A stretch of 64,000 nucleotides of DNA from Ascaphus truei (lineage: Eukaryota > Chordata > Amphibia > Anura > Ascaphidae), in assembly GCA_036426205.1 (NCBI GenBank), contig CM071569.1:284436908-284500907 (forward strand), in the 5' to 3' direction. The notes beneath the pieces are model-generated. The model was not told the origin of the DNA. It did no database searches and saw only the letters and a program-made list of their open reading frames with translations. Position numbers and translations under genes: made by a program. Numbering within the stretch: the stretch's first letter is position 1; each line of letters opens with the position of its first letter. This document shows, one piece after another, positions 57,743 to 64,000 of this stretch.

Positions 57743-58552
57743 GTCACGAGAGGCTGCTCAACGTGCTCATCCATTGGCTGGAACAGAGAAGCCAGGGAGT
57801 TCGAGCGGAGGAGAGATCTCCGTGTGCTGGTGCAGTCCGGACTTATCATCAGCGCCAGCAGCGGTTACCCGCTCTGTTACTCCTGGTTAGTACCTGTTCC
57901 CCTACGTTTAGTCACTGTGTTGCTACTGAACACTGTATTAAGGTGCTTTATTGCCAGTTTGACTCCTCTAGTGACTGTTCAGTTTGTGTATTTATTTTTG
58001 TCTCGTACTCGCAATAAGGAGGGATTGTGACGCTTTTTAGCTTGTTGTGTATTATATGAATGTGGCCTTATGACCAACCATGAAATTGATTATTATTTTT
58101 ACTAAATTGTTTCTCTTATTATTAATCCCATGTACGCTGTGTATACATTATTTTCGCCAACATATACAGTATAGGAGATTGGATTCAGTGGTCAAAGTAT
58201 GATGGGTATTCAAGAGCACAAGTGTTGCTTAAATCATTACAATATTCAACACGTATAAATATATAAAAATTTGCTTTTACGTTAGTCTGTAAACAGTGGG
58301 ACCTGAGACTTGGGAAGGTTTGATCTCCTCTAGCTGCTCCCTTCTGTCAGATGTCACGGTGTGTTCAGCAAGAGTAGCACAAGCCAAGCCCTCCTCTCTC
58401 CCCATCCCCTTATCTTTAATGGCTCTCTGATAAGGAGAATGTGGTCAGTTAATGAAAACACTGGATTTATGAACACTTCCCCCGTTCAGAGGCCCCAAAG
58501 AAAGGCAATTTGTAATTAATTTCCAGAAAGAAAAAATGTGCACGCGCATAGT
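57743..58552. other. Intron 5 sequence, no gene recognised
   Basis: Possibly the continuation of the dispersed element; no coding frame is recognised. Confidence 0.35.
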
Positions 58553-58715
58553 AAGTGAAACTTCTTTGACTTTTGTCACAGAAATTGTGTTTGTGATGTT
58601 TTAATTAAAATTCAAATACAATTTCTTTGACAAAACGAAATAAGTTTGGACTTAGAATGTGTCGTGCTCGGCACACATCCCCTGTTATTAGGCTTTTGCA
58701 CTAAGCGTGAATTCC

Positions 58716-58906
58716 TCGTGCGTGTGACTGTGTGTGTGCGTGTGACTGTGTGTGTGTGCTTGTGACTGTGTGTGTGCGTGTGACTGTGTGTGTGTGTGCG
58801 TGTGACTGTGTGTGTGTGCGTGTGACTGTGTGTGTGTGCGTGTGACTGTGTAGTGTGCGCGTGTGACTGTGTGTGTGTACGTGTGACTGTGTGTGTGCGT
58901 GTGTGA
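58716..58906. repeat. GTGTGACTGTGTGTGTGC array
   Basis: Ten units of 16-22 bp. Confidence 0.93.
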
Positions 58907-58918
58907 TGTATGCGCACC

Positions 58919-59625
58919 CATCCTGCACCTTGTATATGCCCCTGCACCTCGCATATGCCCCTGCACCTCGCATCACCCCCCTGCACCTCGCATCACCCCC
59001 CTGCACCTCGCATCACCCCCCTGCACCTCGCATCACCCCCTGCACCTCGCATCACCCCCCTGCACCTCGCATCAAACCCCTGCACCTCGCATCAACCCCC
59101 TCCACCTCACATCATCTCCCTGCACCTCACATCACCCCCCTGCACCTCCCTGCACCTTACATCATCTCCCTGCACCTCACATCACCCCCCTGCACCTCAT
59201 ATCACTCCCCTTCACCCCCCTGCACCTCACATCACCTCCCTGCACCTTACATCACCCCCTGCACCTCACATCACACTCCCTGCACCTTACATCACCCCCA
59301 CCCACCCCTGCACCTCACATCACCACCCCTGCACCTCACATCACCCCCCTGCCCCCACATCACCCCCCCTCACTCACATCCCCCCTCACCTCACCTCACA
59401 CCCCCCTGCACCTCACATCACCCCCCACCATCACCTCACCGTCACCCCCCCTCACCTCACATCACCCCCCCTGTCACCTCACATCACCCCACCTGTCATC
59501 TCACATCACCCCCCCTTCACCTCCTCACATCACCCCCCTTCACCTCCTCACATCACCCCCCTTCACCTCCTCACCTGCACCTCCCCTCACCCCCTGCACC
59601 TCCGATCACCCCCTGCACCTGCGAG
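58919..59625. repeat. Minisatellite, 20-bp unit CACCTCGCATCACCCCCCTG
   Basis: About 35 units, from CACCTCGCATCACCCCCCTG on the left to CACCTCACATCACCCC variants and CTTCACCTCCTCACATCACC on the right. The C-rich strand is +. Confidence 0.95.
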
Positions 59626-60253
59626 CACAGCGGCAGAGCAGTGTGGTAGGAGGAGGGATGGGCACAGGTTGTGTTGCCCCGCAGTGCCGGGGATCAGGGC
59701 AGGGAGGACGGCACATACGGCGAGGAGAGCAGGAGCCAGGAGTCACTGGCGCCATCGCGCATGTGCGGCACGGCAGTAGGCAGCGGGCGGGGAACGGCGG
59801 CCGTTATGAGCGGCATGTCAGCGGCTGTGTGGGGGGTGCGGTGGCTATCGCCGCCGCCGCATCTGATTTGTGGAGCGGGTGTGATGTCAGTGTTGGGGTC
59901 GGGCTGAGCCAGAACACAGCCCGGCCTCAACTGCCAGCACTGACGTCACATCCGTTTCATTTCTGTCTCCACAATCCTTTTTTGCCCCATCACGAATGAA
60001 GTGCCACTAAAGAAGTTTCACTTCAACAAGATAAGCCAAATCTTTGGTGGCATTTCAGGAAGCCAATGGGATGGTAACAGTCTTTACCAAGTGTTGTTTT
60101 TTGTGAGGCTTCATGGGGTGGTATTTTAAATGGATCTTCCAAGAAGCCGAGTTTTGCACGGAAGAGCCCATGAGTTGTGTCCCAGTGTATGTGGTGTATG
60201 GCAGAGAGGCGCTGTTCTGTATGAGAGGGGGAATGAGGCCATCTCCCACTTAC

Positions 60254-60310
60254 TGTCACAAAGTCCTCCTTCTGTGCTGCTTTGGGCATCTCAAACGGGT
60301 TCCACCTCAG
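60254..60310 (-). CDS. HGD: HGD exon 5
   Basis: 57 bp, acceptor CTCTTCACAG, donor GTAAGT. Reads LRWNPFEMPKAAQKEDFVT; human is [20 protein letters not shown], so this exon is one codon shorter. Phase 0 at both ends. Confidence 0.95.
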
Positions 60311-60469
60311 CTGTGAAGAGAGCACAAGGTTACTAGGCCATTAAGCACTGAGACCGTCTAGTCCAGAGAGCCCAAATGGGTCCATGGCTTCTATTTACTC
60401 AAGTCTACCAGCTGTAAAACTGGAGCGCTGCAATGGTTACCCAGAGTTTTTCGGGAGATGAGGCAGTAC

Positions 60470-60575
60470 CTGGTTGGGGTCCGGTTCCACTTCGTCCCAG
60501 TTGTGCGTCAGGTGTTCCTGGTGGTAAGCCACAAACGGCTTGTGACGGACGGAAGGCAAAATCCGATACAACCAG
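60470..60575 (-). CDS. HGD: HGD exon 4
   Basis: 106 bp, acceptor TTTTTGCCCAG, donor GTACTG. Completes a serine codon, then [35 protein letters not shown]; human is [35 protein letters not shown]. The frame is intact. Confidence 0.96.
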
Positions 60576-60620
60576 CTGGGCAAAAAGAAGCAGCAGAGAG
60601 GTCAGGAGAGACAGAGTCTG

Positions 60621-60815
60621 GAAAAGGGGCGGCCAACTCCAGTCCTCATAGGCCAGCAACAGACCAGACATTGGGGATATACCTGCTTCAGCACAGGTGA
60701 CTCAATCAGTGGCTCAGTCATTCTGAATGAGTCAGCTGTGCTGAAGCAGGGATATCCTTAAAACCCAACCTGTTGGTGGCCCTTGAGGACTGGAGTTGGC
60801 CACCGTGGTCTAGAA
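60621..60815. mobile_element. MITE of the GCTTCAGCACAGGTGG family in HGD intron 3
   Basis: The most complete copy: the ends GGCGGCCAACTCCAGTCCTC and GAGGACTGGAGTTGGCCACC are inverted, and the centre GCTTCAGCACAGGTGACTCA pairs with GAGTCAGCTGTGCTGAAGC. Confidence 0.9.
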
Positions 60816-61585
60816 TGGCTGGACCTCTAGATTAGCAACTGTAGCTAACGCACCGTGCCAGTGTGCGCTAACATAATATTACTATCATCGTCTTCACACC
60901 CCATTGCACTGTGCGGACACGTTACACACAAATGATAACCATAAATGACCAAGAACATGCTTAATCTTACAGCTGTAGCAAGAGTCACTGTTTTCCGCGC
61001 TGGGGCAATCGGTGGGACCGCGACGACGACTGCCCCATTGCCGGAGGATTATCGTTGCCGGGGATCCGAAAGCATGGGCCCCCTGCAGCACTACCTCCGG
61101 AGTGGCGGCTTAAAGCTTTTTCCGCGCCCCGTTTCCGAAGACAGGAAGTCTTGCTACATATACATCTATATCTACACTGTAGTGTACAAACCAAGCCAGG
61201 CAGTCTGTCTACTTTAGGCACGAGTGAGGAGGCGGATCTGCAAATCAATGCCTTTAAATAACTGTTTGTATCGACAGTACATGTGAAATAAAGTAACAAC
61301 TTCTCGTTGTGAGTAACACACCTGCTTATTTCAGGAGCAAAGTTTGCAGCTTTTTGGGGGCAGATTTACCAAGTGGAGTTATGGGTTAGAGTCCCTGATC
61401 CGGGTTTAATTTATATTCTAGTCAATGGGAGGTAGCGCCAGATTGCGTGCGCAATCCGCTAACCCATATTGTACCAGCACTTGTTGAATCTGCCCCATTC
61501 TTCTCTCAAACAAAGAGTAATGGACCTGGACCATTAGTGGTTCCTATGGTGTTAATACAATTAGGAATGTGTATTAGTGCATTAC
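60816..61585. other. Intron 3 sequence, no gene recognised
   Basis: A CpG-rich stretch at 60990-61130 with short frames; nothing identified. Confidence 0.4.
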
Positions 61586-61674
61586 CTTCTCTTGTTCGAG
61601 GCTCTGGGGCAGGTGAACGCTGAGCCGGAGAGCTGCTCAGCGTACAGACCATACGGACACACCTGGGGGTTATT
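61586..61674 (-). CDS. HGD: HGD exon 3
   Basis: 89 bp, acceptor TAAATGTAG, donor GTAATG. Reads [29 protein letters not shown] then two bases of a serine codon; human is [29 protein letters not shown]. The frame is intact. Confidence 0.97.
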
Positions 61675-62030
61675 CTACATTTAAGAAGAATAAATGGGGT
61701 TTCAGTAAAATAATAGAATTCCGCAGCACTCTCTCATCCAATCGTATGTTCTCATCGGACGGCTATTTATTAATTCAGAGATCAAACAGCGATGGTATTC
61801 ACGAGTCAGTGAGAACCACTCGTCTGTTTTCATGATCATAAGCTCACACTCCACTGACTTTCAAACCATTTTCGTTTTAAGGATTGCTGTACCAGGGAGA
61901 CTCAATGATTGGCTGTTCCTCCCAAGTGAGGGCAGTGACATCACTAGACTGGAATTAAAGCTTCATCTGGTTCCATCTGCCATGTTGATTGATCTCAGTC
62001 AGGTGGAATGTTTGCTACTTATAACGGCTC
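61675..62030. other. Intron 2 sequence, no gene recognised
   Basis: Ordinary sequence between exon 3 and the G-rich array. Confidence 0.4.
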
Positions 62031-62762
62031 AAGGAGGTTTAGGAGGGGGTTTAGGAGTGGGTTTAGGAGGAGGTTTAGGAGGAGGTTTAGGAGGGAGTTT
62101 AGGAGGGGTTTAGGAGGGAGTTTAGGAGGGAGTTTAGGAGGGAGTTTAGGAGGGAGTTTAGGTGGGAGTTTAGGAGGGGGTTTAGGAGGGGGTTTAGGAG
62201 GGGGTTTAAGAGGGGGTTTAAGAGGGGGTTTAGGAGGGAGTTTAGAATGGGGTTTAGGAGGGGGTTTAGAAGGGGGTTTAGGAGGGAGTTTAGAATGGGG
62301 TTTAGGAGGGGGTTTAGAAGGGGGTTTAGAATGGGGTTTAGGAGGAAGTATAGGAGGAAGTATAGGAGGGGGTTTAGAAGGGGGTTTAGGAGGGAGTTTA
62401 GAATGGGGTTTAGGAGGAAGTATAGGAGGGGGTTTAGAAGGGGGTTTAGGAGGGAGTTTAGAATGGGGTTTAGGAGGGAGTTTAGAATGGGGTTTAGGAG
62501 TGGGTTTAGAAGGGGGTTTAGGAGGGGGTTTAGGAGGGAGTTTAGGAGGGAGTTTAGAATGGGGTTTAGGAGGGAGTTTAGAATGGGGTTTAGAATGGGG
62601 TTTAGGAGGGGGTTTAGGAGGGGGTTTAGAATGGGGTTTAGGAGGGAGTTTAGAATGGGGTTTAGAAGGGGGTCTAGGAGGGGGTTTAGAATGGGGTTTA
62701 GAATGGGGTTTAGGAGGGGGTTTAGGAGGGGGTTTAGAAGGGGGGTTAGGAGGAGGTTTACG
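62031..62762. repeat. G-rich 12-bp array, GGTTTAGGAGGG
   Basis: About 60 units of GGTTTAGGAGGG with variants GGTTTAGAATGG, AGTTTAGGAGGG and AGTATAGGAGGA. Because 12 is divisible by 3, long Gly/Leu or Arg/Phe frames appear on either strand; these are not genes. It ends about 125 bp from HGD exon 2. Confidence 0.97.
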
Positions 62763-62887
62763 AACTTTCACAAGGTAAGGAAAAGATTGCAGCCATAAGA
62801 TCTTTCATATATACATAAAGAAGGTTCCCTTTCTTGGAAACGAAAAAACAAAAAAACACCTCCCCCATTATCTGTATCCGAACCTAC

Positions 62888-62959
62888 CTGTCCTTCAGGT
62901 AATGCACCTGGGCAGCGAGGATCCTCCGAAGAAAACTCATTGCCAAATCCTGGCATGTA
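62888..62959 (-). CDS. HGD: HGD exon 2
   Basis: 72 bp, acceptor CTCCTGTCTAG, donor GTAGGT, phase 0 at both ends. Reads [24 protein letters not shown]; human is [24 protein letters not shown]. The exon size equals human exon 2. Confidence 0.96.
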
Positions 62960-63204
62960 CTAGACAGGAGAGAGAAAGAAGACAGCAGTCACACAGCTCC
63001 CACTGACCCAGAAAGCCACAGCCCCCAACTTCCTACCGGACACAGCTATCACTATTATTATCAGCCGAGTCGGTTCAATGCTCTACTGGTACAAACTGGT
63101 CATTTATGTCATAAGTAATTCAAGTGATGGGGAAAATCACTGCATTGTCCTGTGTGAACGTCCTTCACACGTCCTTCACACGTCCTTCACACGTACACAC
63201 TCAC

Positions 63205-63249
63205 CTTCTTAATGCTTGCAGTAGAAATGCCAGTCATTTCATTTGTCAT
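63205..63249 (-). CDS. HGD: Candidate HGD exon 1
   Basis: On the - strand an ATG at 63249 opens 15 codons (MTNEMTGISTASIKK) that end exactly at a strong donor, GTGAGT at 63204-63199, in phase 0, the phase human exon 1 uses. Human exon 1 encodes only MAELK. An internal ATG at 63237 would give 11 codons. The sequence has no clear similarity beyond a final lysine, so the true first exon could instead lie beyond 64000. Confidence 0.35.
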
Positions 63250-64000
63250 TTTTTGATTAACAAGGCAAATTTGCTAATGTGACCAACAACGTTTTTGCAC
63301 CTATGATTGCTCAGTGATTTCTAGCAATTATAACTCCCAACTTCAAACCATGGATATGTGCTGGTAATATAAATGAATACCTTCAGGGACCCAGCGCAGT
63401 GAATAGCATTGTTTATTTATATTTTAACTTCTAGCACCAGTCCCAGTGAAAGTCTCTGAAACAGTTGACAATAAAAAAATCAATGAGACTGAATTCAAAC
63501 CCACGAGACTCACGGAAAATCAATAGAGAGTTGGTTAGTTAGTAGTAATAAACAACAAATATAAAAAGATGTGTGATGGATTGGATGACTTTCAGTTTTT
63601 TTAGGTACATTTTGCCAAACTGATGATGGGTCCCCTTCCTCCGCCTCCTGCCTGTGCATCAGGTGGCAATCATTGATCTGCAGGGTGTTTAGGGAAGGGA
63701 CTGGCGGTGGTCATATTGATCGGCCTTGTGTATGCTGGCAGCAATGTGCTATACAGCACTCACAAAGAAGACAGATCATTGCTCTCCAGGCTGTTATTTG
63801 CCAGGGAAAGCTGCTGAGTCACAATGTGTCGGATAAAACTTCGGATCCATCTGGGACACATTGCAGTCCGTGTGTCTGCCAGCACCGCCTCCTGTATGAG
63901 GTGCTCTCAAGGGAAGGAAGAGGGTTTAATGTTCATGTTTGGGGGACAGGTGGAGAACGTCAACTCACTAACAAACTGGTACACAAACAGACACACACAT
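63250..64000. other. Upstream of HGD, no further feature recognised
   Basis: If exon 1 is at 63205-63249, this would hold the HGD promoter. There is no CpG-rich stretch and no obvious TATA box. The HGD neighbour RABL3, as in mammals, would lie further right. Confidence 0.35.

Larger units (their letters stand above)
58553..60023. mobile_element. Second candidate element with AAGTGAAACTTCTTT inverted ends
   Basis: AAGTGAAACTTCTTT at 58553-58567 is exactly inverted at 60009-60023. Its ends match those at 12506-13794. Inside are a GTGCTCGGCACACATCCCC motif, a GTGTGACTGTGTGTGTGC array and a CACCTCGCATCACCCCCCTG array, then about 380 bp of GC-rich unique sequence. Confidence 0.6.

Noticed and set aside
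58893..59999. A 368-codon Pro/His/Ser-rich + strand frame and two overlapping ones
   Set aside because: These are produced by the CACCTCGCATCACCCC repeat in all three frames.
62031..62762. Interstitial telomere sequence
   Set aside because: The unit is GGTTTAGGAGGG with a strict 12-bp period, not TTAGGG; there are no pure telomere units.
62008..62778. A 256-codon Gly/Leu-rich frame (and Arg/Phe and Pro/Lys versions in other frames)
   Set aside because: A 12-bp unit makes every frame open. It is intronic to HGD and lacks any start context or homology; not a glycine-rich protein gene.

Overview
This is vertebrate nuclear DNA, most likely from a frog or another amphibian. Two host genes can be read exon by exon. 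NDUFB4 (complex I accessory subunit) is complete on the + strand at 10964-12074 in three exons. HGD (homogentisate 1,2-dioxygenase, tyrosine catabolism) lies on the - strand from a candidate first exon near 63249 down to its stop at 21771, with exons 2-14 recognised. The two genes converge tail to tail, the same neighbour relationship as in mammals. NDUFB4 acts in the mitochondrial inner membrane and HGD in the cytosol; they share position, not a pathway. Amphibian origin is inferred from the mix of elements (L1, L2, CR1, two Ty3/gypsy lineages, many foldback MITEs, a tRNA SINE) and the large tandem arrays.

Layout. 1-3100 is the 3' part of a decayed Ty3/gypsy pol, with an LTR starting at 3188. 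6600-10945 holds blocks of a 40-46 bp minisatellite, broken by an L2 fragment and a 1.3 kb inverted-repeat element, and ends 18 bp before the NDUFB4 start codon. 12505-21200 is the intergenic space, with a GAAGAGGAGACAC array, small foldbacks, a CR1 fragment and a GTGTGGTCAGGAGG array. From 21771 onward everything is HGD exons and introns.

The HGD introns are dominated by tandem arrays and mobile elements. Intron 12 (10.5 kb) is almost entirely a 55-bp array, a 67-bp array and a Gmr1-like LTR retrotransposon that split the 67-bp array. Intron 10 holds about 4 kb of a 43-bp repeat that grew inside an L1 ORF2. Intron 8 has a CATAGACATCGGATAACA array split by an L2 insertion. Intron 7 contains a terminal-inverted-repeat element whose internal minisatellite was in turn hit by a non-autonomous LTR element encoding a long coiled-coil protein. 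Intron 5 and intron 2 carry further GT-, CACCTC- and GGTTTAGGAGGG-type arrays.

HGD exons 2-12 keep frame, splice sites and key residues. Exons 13 and 14 carry small indels and a frame break, either assembly error beside the arrays or real decay. I see no prokaryotic-type operon, CRISPR array or defence system. The most unusual items are the coiled-coil LTR element, the L1-derived 43-bp array and the arrays that run up to exon borders.
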